The position numbers were made by a program, and so were the translations under genes. Under the pieces are notes generated by a model. It was not told where the DNA came from. It searched no databases and saw only the letters and a program-made list of their open reading frames with translations. 64,000 nucleotides of DNA from positions 186,001 to 250,000 of the forward strand of contig NZ_FOJI01000002.1 in assembly GCF_900111235.1 (NCBI RefSeq), given 5' to 3'. This document shows positions 16,875 to 25,343 of this stretch, one piece after another (the stretch's first letter is position 1; each line of letters opens with the position of its first letter). The DNA comes from [Clostridium] fimetarium. GTDB lineage: Bacteria > Bacillota > Clostridia > Lachnospirales > Lachnospiraceae.

Positions 16875-17017
16875 GACCATAAATCAATGAATTTTAAATT
16901 TAAAACGAATTCCATATATTCCATATTTTGATTAATAATGATTAGGACAAATTAGGATATACTAATTTTAAACTTAAGACAAACCTAAAAACAGTTAATG
17001 AAAGAAAGGAATAAAAA

Positions 17018-17965
17018 ATGAAAAAAATAATACCATTCTTAACGATTTGTATTACTAGCTTGATTTTAGCAAAAACAGTTGTGGCAGGTGATTTAGAATC
17101 TAATATGAAAAATTTAGATAATATTAAAATCGCAAATACCAATCTATCTCAGATGAATTTATACTTGGATCCTAATACCATACCAACTAAAAGTAAGTTG
17201 TCATATAGTTCTTGTAAAAAATTACAACCGAAGTTCACTTTGTCAACAGAAAAAATGTATGCGATAAAATATTTCGTGAATAATTGTGAATCTTATAATA
17301 ATATTGCTTATATTTTAACAGCGCAAGATTTACAAATAATTACTGAAACTCAAACGCCTACCCAAACGCCTACCGAACCCCAAGTTTCTACCGAACCCCA
17401 AGTTTCTACCGAACCCCAAGTTCCTACCGTACCCAATGTACCTACCCAAACACAGGCAGCTACCAAATCAGCAATAACTGAGACACAAGCAACACCACCA
17501 GTACAAATTGCGCCCACACAAGCAGCTACAAGCGTTCCTAAGTCAGATAATTTGAATAATGTAAACACAAGTAGTAATTTTAGAGAATTTCAAAAAAAGG
17601 TTATTGAAATTGTTAATAAGGAAAGAGTAACGGCTGGATTAAATACGTTGGCAGAAAATGCAGATTCAGATAAGATAGCAACTTTAAAGTCAGAAGATAT
17701 GGTCAAGTTAAATTATTTTAGTCACCAATCACCAACATATGGATCACCGTTTGAAATGCTTACAAATTTTAATATTAAGTACACTGCAGCTGGTGAAAAT
17801 ATAGCTTATGGGCAGTCTACACCAGATGCGGTCATGACTGCATGGATGAACTCGCCGGGACATAGAGCGAATATATTAAACACAAACTTTACTCAAATTG
17901 GAGTTGGAATAGCGTTAAAAGCAAACGGTCAACTTGTATGGACACAAACATTTACTAGACCTTAA
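17018..17965 (+). CDS. Secreted CAP/SCP-domain protein, paralogue 1
   Basis: 315 residues. Signal peptide (~1-23, T-V-V-A-G). A ~85-residue N-terminal region contains paired Cys residues, then a Thr/Pro/Gln-rich linker (~112-185). The C-terminal ~125 residues form a CAP (SCP/PR-1-like, YkwD-type) domain: FQKKVIEIVNKERVTAGLNTL, HQSPTYGSPFEML, AAGENIAYGQSTPDAVMTAWMN in part, SPGHRANILN and QIGVGIA. The cavity residues His (YFSHQSP), Glu (GENIA) and His (SPGHR) are all present. The function of bacterial CAP proteins is mostly unknown. A close paralogue follows at 18444, so the pair arose by tandem duplication. SD AAAGGAA precedes ATG 17018. Confidence 0.88.
   Translation: MKKIIPFLTICITSLILAKTVVAGDLESNMKNLDNIKIANTNLSQMNLYLDPNTIPTKSKLSYSSCKKLQPKFTLSTEKMYAIKYFVNNCESYNNIAYILTAQDLQIITETQTPTQTPTEPQVSTEPQVSTEPQVPTVPNVPTQTQAATKSAITETQATPPVQIAPTQAATSVPKSDNLNNVNTSSNFREFQKKVIEIVNKERVTAGLNTLAENADSDKIATLKSEDMVKLNYFSHQSPTYGSPFEMLTNFNIKYTAAGENIAYGQSTPDAVMTAWMNSPGHRANILNTNFTQIGVGIALKANGQLVWTQTFTRP
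17371..17442 (+). repeat. 18-bp coding tandem repeat in the CAP protein linker
   Basis: Four consecutive units of TACCGAACCCCAAGTTTC type; the first two are identical, the third has one change and the fourth several. They encode a six-residue T-E-P-Q-V-S repeat in the linker. Confidence 0.9.
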
Positions 17966-17973
17966 TTTAAATC

Positions 17974-18042
17974 TAAAAAGCAGACCACAATTAAATTAGT
18001 ATTCCATTACGGATTCTTTTTTAATCATGGTCTGTTTTTTTT
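17974..18042. terminator. Bidirectional terminator between CAP gene 1 and the opposite-strand small ORF
   Basis: AAAAAGCAGACCA pairs with TGGTCTGTTTTTT, and inner AATTAAA/TTTAAT arms extend the stem; a ~30-base loop remains. T runs on both strands suit termination in both directions. Confidence 0.75.
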
Positions 18043-18055
18043 GATTTAATAGTTT

Positions 18056-18319
18056 TTATTTGGTTCCAGGTTTATTTGTACTAGGTTTATTTCGATTAGG
18101 AACTTCATCTGGAACTACATTTGTTGCATTTGAAGACTTCGGTTTATCAATTTCTGGAATATCTCCATCGCCATATTCCGAGTTGAAATCATAATCTAAA
18201 TCGATTATATTTTTTGTGTTGATGTCATCAATACCCAAGCCAAAACGGTTATCATCCAAAACTTTATCCTCCTTATCTGTGGTTTTAGTATTCTTTGCTA
18301 AATAGTGAAAAATATACAT
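18056..18319 (-). CDS. Small acidic hypothetical protein
   Basis: 87 residues from the ATG whose complement is at 18317-18319. No family recognised. It is rich in Asp, Lys, Asn and Pro (GIDDINTKN, DIPEIDKP, PNRNKPSTNKPGTK), with no signal peptide or membrane segment. In the same frame the reading continues upstream without a stop to 18383, giving residues such as HNWKVFLKL, so the true protein may be ~21 residues longer or may have lost its start; a GGAAGG lies 14 bases before the ATG. It is convergent with CAP gene 1 and ends beside a bidirectional terminator, which supports expression. It could also be a decayed gene. Confidence 0.4.
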   Translation of the reverse strand: MYIFHYLAKNTKTTDKEDKVLDDNRFGLGIDDINTKNIIDLDYDFNSEYGDGDIPEIDKPKSSNATNVVPDEVPNRNKPSTNKPGTK

Positions 18320-18443
18320 CAGCTTTAGAAATACCTTCCAGTTATGCCTTATTTTGATTGATGATGATTTCGCTAAACCATGTTATGCTTGTTTCAAGCT
18401 CAGCAGAACTTAAAACCATTTTTTCAAAGAAAGGAAATATAAT

Positions 18444-19424
18444 ATGAAAAAAATGATATCTATCCTAACCCTTTGTTTAGTGACCGGCTTAAGTATGACA
18501 AGCCCAGTAGCAGCGAGTACCAATCAACCAAGCACGCAAACTTCAGAAAATGTTAACATAGTGCAAAGTGGATTATCTAATCTGTATTTATGCTTAAATC
18601 AAAATGCATTATTATACAATGGTGTATACTTAAATGCCAGCTGTTTGAAATTGCAACCTAAGTGTAATTCAACATTAGTTAATTCCAATATTTCACAACA
18701 AATTAGCGGCTATAATGCATTTTGCCAGAATCGTGCGCAGCAAGCTTCTACTGCTAATACAGATGCAACTACAGCTACAAAAGCATCACAAAGTACACTG
18801 GCAACACAAAGTGCACAAACAACACCAAGTACACAAGCAACAGCAAGTCCAACTACAGGTACGAAAGCTGCGGCAAGTCCACAATCAACTACATGTCCAC
18901 AATCAAGTAAGCAAACAGTTACATATTCAACAACACAATCAACTAATTGCCCTAAAACGACACAATCAAGTACGCAAACAACAACAAGTGCTGCAACGCC
19001 TGTAAATGGCACAAGTAATACTACTTCGAGTTCTTCGTTCTCAGAGTTTCAGAAAAAAGTAATTGCACTTGTTAATAATGAAAGAGCAAATGCAGGATTA
19101 AATGCACTATCAGAAAATAATGAATTAAATAATGTAGCAACTTTAAAATCTGAGGATATGGTAAAACTAAATTATTTCAGCCATACATCACCTACATATG
19201 GTTCACCATTTGAAATGCTAACGCAATTTAACATTAAATATACAGCTGCAGGAGAAAATATTGCCTATGGACAGCCTACACCGGAAGAAGTAATGAATGG
19301 ATGGATGAATTCACCAGGTCATAGAGCAAATATATTAAATAAAAACTTTACTCAAATTGGAGTAGGTATTGCTCAAAAAGCAAATGGACAATATGTATGG
19401 ACACAGGAATTTACTAGACCATAG
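18444..19424 (+). CDS. Secreted CAP/SCP-domain protein, paralogue 2
   Basis: 326 residues. Signal peptide cleaved after about S-P-V-A-A (residue 24). N-terminal region with Cys pairs resembling the upstream paralogue, then a long Thr/Gln/Ser linker (~100-195) of different composition. The C-terminal CAP domain is nearly the same as in paralogue 1 (FQKKVIALVNNERANAGLNAL, SHTSPTYGSPFEML, AAGENIAYGQPTP, SPGHRANILNKNFTQIGVGIA), with the His, Glu and His cavity residues kept. The domain is strongly conserved while linkers differ, so selection appears to act on the domain. SD AAAGGAAA precedes ATG 18444. A terminator at 19478 ends the unit. Confidence 0.88.
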   Translation: MKKMISILTLCLVTGLSMTSPVAASTNQPSTQTSENVNIVQSGLSNLYLCLNQNALLYNGVYLNASCLKLQPKCNSTLVNSNISQQISGYNAFCQNRAQQASTANTDATTATKASQSTLATQSAQTTPSTQATASPTTGTKAAASPQSTTCPQSSKQTVTYSTTQSTNCPKTTQSSTQTTTSAATPVNGTSNTTSSSSFSEFQKKVIALVNNERANAGLNALSENNELNNVATLKSEDMVKLNYFSHTSPTYGSPFEMLTQFNIKYTAAGENIAYGQPTPEEVMNGWMNSPGHRANILNKNFTQIGVGIAQKANGQYVWTQEFTRP

Positions 19425-19477
19425 GAGCTTGATATATATACAACAGATGGAGGAATCCCTCTTCTGAATCTTAAATG

Positions 19478-19517
19478 GCGTACTAATTATATGAAAATAT
19501 AGTTAGTACGCTTTTTT
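19478..19517 (+). terminator. Terminator after CAP gene 2
   Basis: Perfect 9-base arms GCGTACTAA (19478-19486) and TTAGTACGC (19503-19511), followed by TTTTTT. Confidence 0.9.
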
Positions 19518-19704
19518 AGCGCGCTGGTAGTATGTATAGGAATATCAGGTTATACGGATGAGTTGAAATAGGTATTGTTTTATGGAATAAAGTAATTGAA
19601 TGTGATAGAATTAGAAAAAAACCAGTAGCATTAATATAAAAAATTAGCAACTCGATTAAAGAAAATGAATATATAGTAGCCAATACTAAATAAAGGGAGA
19701 TCTC

Positions 19705-20358
19705 ATGAAAAACTATAGATATATTATATTTGACCTTGACGGAACAATTACAGACCCCAAAGTAGGAATAACGAAATCGATTGATTATGCACTTACAAGT
19801 TTTGGGATTGAAACAAAAAAATTGGATTCTTTATGTAAATATATTGGACCTCCATTAATGAATACCTTTCAAGAAGATTATGGTTTTAGTGAAGACGAGG
19901 CAAAATCAGCAGTCTCAAAATATCGAGAGTATTTTAATGTTACGGGAATATATGAAAATTTAGTATATTGTGGAGTTGAAGAGATGTTAACAAATCTTAA
20001 AAATAACCAGAAGAAGTTGATGATAGCTACATCAAAACCAACAGAGTTTGCAAAAAGAATATTAGAGCATTTTAACCTAATTCAGTATTTTGACTTTGTT
20101 GCAGGAAGTGAAATGGATGGAAGAAGGATAGACAAGGCTGACGTTATAAAGTATGTAATGGAAGAAAATCAGATTACAGATACTTCTGAGGTAATAATGA
20201 TTGGAGATCGAAAACATGATATTATTGGTGCAAAAACAATGAAAATTGCTGCTATAGGAGTACTGTATGGCTATGGTGATAAAGATGAGCTTACGATGGC
20301 GGGTGCAGATTATATCCTTGAGAAGGTTGAAGATATAAGTGCTTTATTTGAAATATAG
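19705..20358 (+). CDS. HAD-family hydrolase (phosphoglycolate phosphatase-like)
   Basis: 217 residues. Motif I IIFDLDGTITD contains the nucleophile and acid/base Asp pair, motif II is IATSKP (Ser/Thr), a Lys lies before motif III and motif III/IV is MIGDRKHDIIGA. A helical cap lies between motifs I and II, as in Gph/PpaX and beta-phosphoglucomutase-type subfamily I enzymes. The start ATG 19705 follows AAGGGAGA. The substrate cannot be inferred: subfamily members act on phosphoglycolate, pyrophosphate, sugar phosphates or nucleotides. It appears monocistronic; three further HAD genes occur elsewhere in this window. Confidence 0.87.
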   Translation: MKNYRYIIFDLDGTITDPKVGITKSIDYALTSFGIETKKLDSLCKYIGPPLMNTFQEDYGFSEDEAKSAVSKYREYFNVTGIYENLVYCGVEEMLTNLKNNQKKLMIATSKPTEFAKRILEHFNLIQYFDFVAGSEMDGRRIDKADVIKYVMEENQITDTSEVIMIGDRKHDIIGAKTMKIAAIGVLYGYGDKDELTMAGADYILEKVEDISALFEI

Positions 20359-20445
20359 ACATTCATTGTTTCAATTCGATTTCATATTATAATAGTATAC
20401 CATATGAGATATTGATTGAAGGGTATAAAATTAAGGGAGAAAAAG

Positions 20446-20475
20446 TTGAAAGAAATTTTCTGCCACATGATTTGA
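20446..20475 (+). other. Possible 9-codon leader peptide upstream of the MFS gene
   Basis: TTG 20446 is preceded by AAGGGAGA and opens a nine-codon frame (M-K-E-I-F-C-H-M-I) ending at TGA 20473-20475. It precedes an inverted repeat whose right arm abuts the MFS gene's SD. Evidence is weak; it could be chance. Confidence 0.2.
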
Positions 20476-20477
20476 GA

Positions 20478-20522
20478 CTGTGGAACAGACTTGAGATTGT
20501 GTCTTATTAAAGCAATCCACAG
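20478..20522 (+). promoter_or_regulatory. Inverted repeat in the MFS gene leader
   Basis: CTGTGGA (20478-20484) is complementary to TCCACAG (20516-20522), which directly adjoins the GGATGGAG SD. The interior carries the direct repeat TTGAGA(C/T)TGTG at 20472 and 20491. May influence ribosome access. Confidence 0.35.
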
Positions 20523-20536
20523 GGATGGAGAAAAAA

Positions 20537-21763
20537 ATGAAAATTAACAAAGATTTAATTAGATATATTCCATGCTTATATGCAAGCTTTATTATTGGTA
20601 TAGTGGCACTAGAGATAGGTGTTCTTCTTCCATATTTGATGGATGAATTGCAATTGAATTACACGCTTATGGGTGGACTGTTATCTATGTTTGCCATTGG
20701 AAATTTGTTCGCAAGTTCAATTAATTCATACATTATATCAAAGATTGGGAGGAAACCTTCTATCTTGATTTTGTCGTCAATGATACCACTTGCTTTTCTA
20801 TTATTGGCCTTTTCGCCATCGTATTACTGGCTAAATGTTATTGTTGCAATGCTTGGATTAGGAAGAGGATCTATTAGCATATATATATATTCAACTGCAA
20901 ATGATGATTCAGAAGGGAAACAAATATATGTCCATTGGCTCTCAATGATTTTTGCGATAGGTGCATTTGTGGCCCCCTTATTGACAAATATATTACTGTA
21001 TTTTTCAATGACGTGGCATCAAATTATTTTATTGTTTTTTGGGATGACGGTATTGGTGCCAATCCTTTTCATTATTTCAAAATGTGATGATTTCAGATCT
21101 ACTGGTTACAAATCCACTAATTACAAATCTACAAATTACACTTCAGAGGAATTTGAACAGACATTATTAGATACGTCTGAAAATACAAGTAAACCTTATT
21201 TTAAGTGTACTGGCTTTTATGTTTTAGGATTAATTTTGTTCTTTTATATAGGAATGGAAAATTGCGTAAATGGTTGGTTTATTTCATATTTTAAAGATAT
21301 GAATATTATGACGGATGCATATGCGTACACACTTGTTTCGATTACATGGAGCTTCGTCATTATAGGTCGAATAGCTAGCGCATTTTTATCAACTAAAATG
21401 CAGAGACGGCAAATGATCTTGATAAATTGCATTGGTTCAGCAGTTTGCTTTCTTATGCTTATTTCGACCAAACAGTTAGGGATGATTACTGTTTCAATTG
21501 TTGGATTTGGATTCTTTTGTGCTGGAATATATCCCACAACGATTACGAGTAGCAAGTCAGTACTTAAAGGATCTGTTTCCGGTATGTCAATGTTGCTCGC
21601 GGTAGCTGCCATTGGAGGAATAATCACACCACAGCTAGTTGGGATATTTGCGGATCATTTGGGACTGGTACCTGCAATCGTTTATCTTCTAATAAGTATG
21701 ATTGGTATGATTGTATTTGCAGTAGTGAATTTTTATAAGAAATATTCCGAAGATATTGAATGA
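20537..21763 (+). CDS. Major facilitator superfamily transporter
   Basis: 408 residues from ATG 20537, six bases after GGAG; the in-frame ATG 20525 lies within the SD region. Twelve hydrophobic segments. The MFS loop 2-3 motif appears as SKIGRKPSIL, and the GLGRGSISIYIYS stretch follows in TM4-5. The two six-helix halves are joined by a cytoplasmic loop with a short repeated segment (YKSTNYKSTNYTS), encoded by near-identical DNA units, which looks like recent local duplication. The second half includes SITWSFVIIGRIASAFLSTK. Sugar (FucP-like) or drug carriers share this fold; the FAIGNLFASSINS start recalls sugar/oligosaccharide MFS members, but the substrate is not determined. Confidence 0.85.
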   Translation: MKINKDLIRYIPCLYASFIIGIVALEIGVLLPYLMDELQLNYTLMGGLLSMFAIGNLFASSINSYIISKIGRKPSILILSSMIPLAFLLLAFSPSYYWLNVIVAMLGLGRGSISIYIYSTANDDSEGKQIYVHWLSMIFAIGAFVAPLLTNILLYFSMTWHQIILLFFGMTVLVPILFIISKCDDFRSTGYKSTNYKSTNYTSEEFEQTLLDTSENTSKPYFKCTGFYVLGLILFFYIGMENCVNGWFISYFKDMNIMTDAYAYTLVSITWSFVIIGRIASAFLSTKMQRRQMILINCIGSAVCFLMLISTKQLGMITVSIVGFGFFCAGIYPTTITSSKSVLKGSVSGMSMLLAVAAIGGIITPQLVGIFADHLGLVPAIVYLLISMIGMIVFAVVNFYKKYSEDIE

Positions 21764-21774
21764 TTCAAATGAAA

Positions 21775-21821
21775 GTCAGACGCATCAGCTGTATCACAAC
21801 AGTTGGGGCGCCTGATTTTTA
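21775..21821 (+). terminator. Terminator after the MFS gene
   Basis: TCAGACGC pairs with GCGCCTGA (one mismatch), with a nested CAGCTGT/ACAGTTG stem, followed by TTTTT. Also suits the converging kinase gene on the opposite strand less well. Confidence 0.75.
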
Positions 21822-21853
21822 TTTGATTCTATACGTATATTTCTAATGATATC

Positions 21854-22342
21854 TCATTTCGTTATAGTATCAATCAATATATCTATCTCACGGCAGTCTG
21901 GCTCTTGAAACTGATCTGAAAAGAGTTGTTTCATATTATCATCAATATAATAGCCTTTTTCCAAGCCGTCTTCCAGGTTTTTATTTCGTTTATCAATGTT
22001 ACACAACCACTTTGCTGGTGATATTTTGATATAATGAAGTTCTGTTTTGATTCCTTTATCAGCATAATACAATTTGGTTTTATTTCGTTCTAAATGAGTC
22101 CAAAAGCCAAAATCCAATATTACATTTGTATCTGCAGTTACAATTTGTTCCCCTAATTGGTAAAGATAGTTCTGAACTTTTTGTGAAATAACGTTATGGC
22201 TATCTCCAAGCTGTTCATCAAACAACGTTAACATCAATTCATCACAAGACAAAATAACAGCATTATATTTTGTCTTTATTTTATTCGCATAGGTACTCTT
22301 ACCACTACATACTTTCCCACATAACAAAATGATTTTAGCCAT
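21854..22342 (-). CDS. Small P-loop kinase-like ATPase (AAA_33 type)
   Basis: 162 residues from the ATG at 22342, six bases after GGAGGG on the minus strand. The Walker A loop GKVCSGKST (residues 9-17) opens the protein, followed by VILSCDELMLTLFD, a DxD/E-type segment, then NVILDFGFWTHLERNK (Walker B-like), a lid with KISPAKWLCNIDKRNKN, and an acidic C-terminus. The layout matches small AAA_33/zeta-toxin-like kinases related to polynucleotide and shikimate kinases. Such proteins are common in Clostridia with unknown substrates; some related folds are aminoglycoside or chloramphenicol phosphotransferases. It is convergent with the MFS gene and seems to be transcribed alone. Confidence 0.75.
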   Translation of the reverse strand: MAKIILLCGKVCSGKSTYANKIKTKYNAVILSCDELMLTLFDEQLGDSHNVISQKVQNYLYQLGEQIVTADTNVILDFGFWTHLERNKTKLYYADKGIKTELHYIKISPAKWLCNIDKRNKNLEDGLEKGYYIDDNMKQLFSDQFQEPDCREIDILIDTITK

Positions 22343-22504
22343 TTTCAACCCTCCAAATATAAATAATCTTTAAGACTTTCCTACATTTCTTACATGATAT
22401 ACTATTGCTTGTATAAATTCAAATTATTAAAGTCTAATATATGGAAGAAAACCAAGGAGAATAGTTTAAATATAGAAAAATATTATAAATATTCGAAAAA
22501 TATA

Positions 22505-22539
22505 TTGACAAAATAGTAAAAAGTAGTATAGTTATATAC
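22505..22539 (+). promoter_or_regulatory. Promoter with GTATA-N4-TATAC operator for the gntR-ABC operon
   Basis: TTGACA (22505-22510) and TATAGT (22527-22532) with a 16-base spacer. GTATA (22526-22530) and TATAC (22535-22539) form an inverted repeat over the -10 box, well placed for repression by the YtrA-type regulator encoded just downstream. Confidence 0.6.
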
Positions 22540-22612
22540 ATGAGTAGCATACCATATAAGCAAATGACTTAAATGATATAAAATCTTAAGCATAGGAGGT
22601 GGAAAATAGAAT

Positions 22613-22975
22613 ATGAATGAAATGTTGACACAAGAAAAATCTATATATTTGCAAATAAGTGAAATGATTGAGAATGACATTTTACGTAATATTATTTTAG
22701 AAGAAGAGAGAGCTCCAAGTATTAATGAATTAGTAAAGCTCTATACAATTAATCCTGCAACTGCAACAAAGGGGATTAATATACTTGTTGAGGAAGGAAT
22801 ACTTTACAAGAAAAGAGGCATTGGAATGTTTGTTATGAAAGGTGCGAAGGAGAAGATTATGGAGAAAAGAAAAGAAGAATTTTACGATAATTATATTAAA
22901 AAATTACTAGTAGAGGCAGCCAGACTTGGAATTGGTCAGGATGAACTTCTTACAATGATTCAAAAGAATAAATAA
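22613..22975 (+). CDS. GntR-family transcriptional regulator, YtrA subfamily
   Basis: 120 residues. An N-terminal winged helix-turn-helix of the GntR type: IYLQISEMIENDILRNIILEEE, then APSINELVKLYTINPATATKGINILVEEGILYKKRGIGMFV (landmarks APSINELV and GIGMFV). The C-terminal ~45 residues are a short helical dimerisation tail, as in YtrA-subfamily members that lack an effector domain and sit in front of ABC transporter genes. The ABC ATPase gene begins 19 bases downstream. SD AGGAGGTGG is nearly full consensus. It most likely represses its own operon through the palindrome at 22526-22539. The inducing signal is unknown; YtrA homologues often respond to cell-wall antibiotics. Confidence 0.9.
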   Translation: MNEMLTQEKSIYLQISEMIENDILRNIILEEERAPSINELVKLYTINPATATKGINILVEEGILYKKRGIGMFVMKGAKEKIMEKRKEEFYDNYIKKLLVEAARLGIGQDELLTMIQKNK

Positions 22976-22994
22976 AAAAGGGGAAATAGCTGAT

Positions 22995-23873
22995 ATGAAT
23001 AATTTAGTTTGCAAAGATATTGTTAAGAAATACGGAAAAAAAGAAGTGCTAAACAATGTGAATCTGACATTGGAAAAAGGTAAGATATATGGATTGATTG
23101 GAAGAAATGGAGCAGGTAAGACAACCTTGTTGTCAATTATTTCAGCACAAAATCCAGCTACGAGTGGAACAGTTTCACTGGATGATGAACGGATATGGGA
23201 AAATCAAAAAGCGTTAGACAAAATTTGCTTTTCGAGAGAATTAAACCCTGTTATGGGAAATGGTGCAGCGGGACTAAAGATAAAAGAATATTTAAAAATC
23301 GCTGCTATGTATTTTCCAAATTGGGATAATGAAATGGCATTAAATTTAGTAAAAGAATTTGAGCTCAATGTAAAAGATAGAATCGTTAAGCTTTCAAAAG
23401 GAATGATGTCAATGGTTACAATTATTGTAGCTATGGCAAGCAAGGCTGAGTATACATTCTTGGATGAACCAGTATCTGGACTTGATGTTGTTATGCGTGA
23501 ATATTTCTATAAATTATTGTTAGCGGAATATACAGAAAGTGGAAGAACATTTGTTATATCAACACATATAATCGAAGAAGCGGCAGATGTGTTTGAAGAA
23601 GTTATTATAATTAGTGATGGTAAAATACTTTTGAAAGAAAATACGCAGGAACTTATTTCAAAAGCATTTCGTGTTAGTGGAAAAGCGGAGGATGTAGATG
23701 CAGTAACTTTGGGACTTAGACTTCATCAGGTGGAAATTACGGGAAGAGGCAAAGGTGTTACTGTAATCTTAGAAGATGGCCAGAAAATAAGAGGAGGATT
23801 TGATGTAAGCATACAGCCTTTGAACCTTCAGAATGTGTTTTTGGCTTTTTGCGGTAAGGGAGAAAAAGGATGA
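22995..23873 (+). CDS. ABC transporter ATP-binding protein (YtrB/BcrA-like)
   Basis: 292 residues. Walker A GRNGAGKTT, a shortened Q-loop region, signature LSKGMMSM in place of LSGGQ, Walker B YTFLDEPVSGLD and switch His in FVISTHIIEEAADVFE. The weak signature (LSKGM) is typical of the YtrB-type ATPases that follow YtrA regulators. The ~75-residue C-terminal extension after Walker B is beyond the catalytic core. ATG 22995 follows AAGGGGAAA. The stop overlaps the first permease start by four bases (ATGA at 23870), indicating translational coupling. It energises an exporter or lipid-facing transporter formed by the next two membrane proteins. Confidence 0.9.
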   Translation: MNNLVCKDIVKKYGKKEVLNNVNLTLEKGKIYGLIGRNGAGKTTLLSIISAQNPATSGTVSLDDERIWENQKALDKICFSRELNPVMGNGAAGLKIKEYLKIAAMYFPNWDNEMALNLVKEFELNVKDRIVKLSKGMMSMVTIIVAMASKAEYTFLDEPVSGLDVVMREYFYKLLLAEYTESGRTFVISTHIIEEAADVFEEVIIISDGKILLKENTQELISKAFRVSGKAEDVDAVTLGLRLHQVEITGRGKGVTVILEDGQKIRGGFDVSIQPLNLQNVFLAFCGKGEKG

Positions 23874-24541
23874 GTAAAAAGAGCGGAATAAACCGTACGC
23901 TGAAGTACGGAGTAATATATGCGGAAAAAGTATTTTCTATGATAATTATAATAGCAGGTATTTATGCGTTAATATATTATATGCAAGGCGGGTTTGGTGA
24001 TATTATTAGTGACTCACTAATGATTCCATTTTATATGGGAGAAATGTGCTTGATTATGTTATTTATAATACAGATAATGAATGAATCAAGATATATTCCA
24101 CTTTCGATTTCTTTTGGTAGCCTAAGAAAAGAGACGTTTATCGGGATTCAATGGATAAACTTAATTCTGATAGTTCAAAGTGTTATTTTGGTTGGAGTAT
24201 GTTTAATACCAAATCAAAGCATTTCCGGTGAGATGAAATCAATGGGGATTTTGATATTTGCGTTGCTGTTGGTTACTTTAGGTGGAATCGGACAGCTAAT
24301 AGCAGCCGTGAGCATTAAATTCGGAAAGTTAGGTGGATTTTTAATCGCTGGATTAATATTTGTTTTAATTACGTCAGCTATAGTGGTACTTGCATTTGCT
24401 GGAGAGATCAACACAAATATTACTATAGATTCGTTTCCATCAAATATAAAAATTTTAGCTGTTTTAGTTGCCGTGATTGTATATATTTGTGGCTCATATA
24501 TTAATTATCGTGTATTAAAAAACTATGAAGTACGCGCATAA
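23870..24541 (+). CDS. ABC transporter membrane protein 1
   Basis: 223 residues with about six hydrophobic segments: residues ~15-35, 50-70, 92-112, 122-150, 153-178 and 192-213. No close family motif was recognised; it resembles the small permeases of BcrB/YtrC type ABC systems. It starts inside the ATPase stop codon (ATGA) and ends 10 bases before the SD-preceded start of a second membrane protein. Position in a gntR-ATPase-permease-permease operon is the main evidence for function. The substrate is unknown. Confidence 0.75.
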   Translation: MSKKSGINRTLKYGVIYAEKVFSMIIIIAGIYALIYYMQGGFGDIISDSLMIPFYMGEMCLIMLFIIQIMNESRYIPLSISFGSLRKETFIGIQWINLILIVQSVILVGVCLIPNQSISGEMKSMGILIFALLLVTLGGIGQLIAAVSIKFGKLGGFLIAGLIFVLITSAIVVLAFAGEINTNITIDSFPSNIKILAVLVAVIVYICGSYINYRVLKNYEVRA

Positions 24542-24553
24542 GGAGGAAGATTG

Positions 24554-25288
24554 ATGTTAAATGTAATAAAGAAGCAATTTAAACTTCGTAAGGAAGAGAT
24601 TGTTTTGGCAGGGATAATAGAGTGTGTAACATTTATATTAGGTATGATTATACTGGCACTATTAGTTAGATTTGATGATACAACAGATACCGTATTTGAA
24701 TTAGGATCGATATTCGCATTTTCAAGCACTTTATTTACAATATTTATTATGATATTTGCAACCTTTGGTGTTAGTTTTAATAATGCAATATGTATGGGGA
24801 GGACTCGAAAGTCTTTTGTGTCCTCTTATACGGTTGTAACATTATGCGTCACTTGTGCAATTATTGTAATTGCTTTTTTGTTTAGTATAATTGAAAAATC
24901 ATTATATACATTCCTATATCCCAATCATATTTTTGGATATGTAGCTGTGAATCATATAACGCCGATGATTATTGTGGCAGTTATATTAATAGAAGTCATT
25001 GTGCCAATATTTATAGGGACAATCTTGGCGAAATATGGGATGAAAGCGTTTTGGATTTTATGGGCAATATGGATGTTTGGGTGTGTTGTGCTTCCCAAAA
25101 TGGTTGGTACAATGATTAATAATGGCTATGAACATGATGATTCAGTTTTAGGAGAAATAGAAAGAAAACTGGTATCAATATTTGGCAGTATAAGTATTGC
25201 AGGCTGGTATGCAATTGGTGGAGCGATACTTCTCTTAATGCTGGTTACCACAATTAATTTAACAAGAAAACAGGGCGTGAAAATATGA
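24554..25288 (+). CDS. ABC transporter membrane protein 2
   Basis: 244 residues from ATG 24554, seven bases after AGGAGG; TTG 24551 just upstream is less likely. About six hydrophobic segments. The stretch NAICMGRTRKSFVSSYT, a basic cytoplasmic loop following the second segment, is seen in many clostridial two-component ABC permeases of the YtrC/YtrD or BcrB kind. It probably forms a heterodimeric channel with the protein encoded immediately upstream. A perfect 21-bp hairpin terminator follows at 25344 and closes the four-gene operon. Confidence 0.75.
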   Translation: MLNVIKKQFKLRKEEIVLAGIIECVTFILGMIILALLVRFDDTTDTVFELGSIFAFSSTLFTIFIMIFATFGVSFNNAICMGRTRKSFVSSYTVVTLCVTCAIIVIAFLFSIIEKSLYTFLYPNHIFGYVAVNHITPMIIVAVILIEVIVPIFIGTILAKYGMKAFWILWAIWMFGCVVLPKMVGTMINNGYEHDDSVLGEIERKLVSIFGSISIAGWYAIGGAILLLMLVTTINLTRKQGVKI

Positions 25289-25343
25289 TCAATCAGAGAA
25301 ACTCATTTCATATGTAAAAACATGTGAAAACAATAAACAAATA

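Noticed and set aside
18710-19012. Frames of ~100 residues on both strands within the second CAP gene
   Set aside because: They follow the Thr/Gln-rich linker of the CAP gene, show biased composition (Val/Cys or Gln/His) and lack SDs.
21100-21150. Repeat in the MFS central loop as a functional motif
   Set aside because: A 15-bp unit repeated about three times encodes YKSTN; it is in a loop known to tolerate insertions, so most likely neutral slippage.
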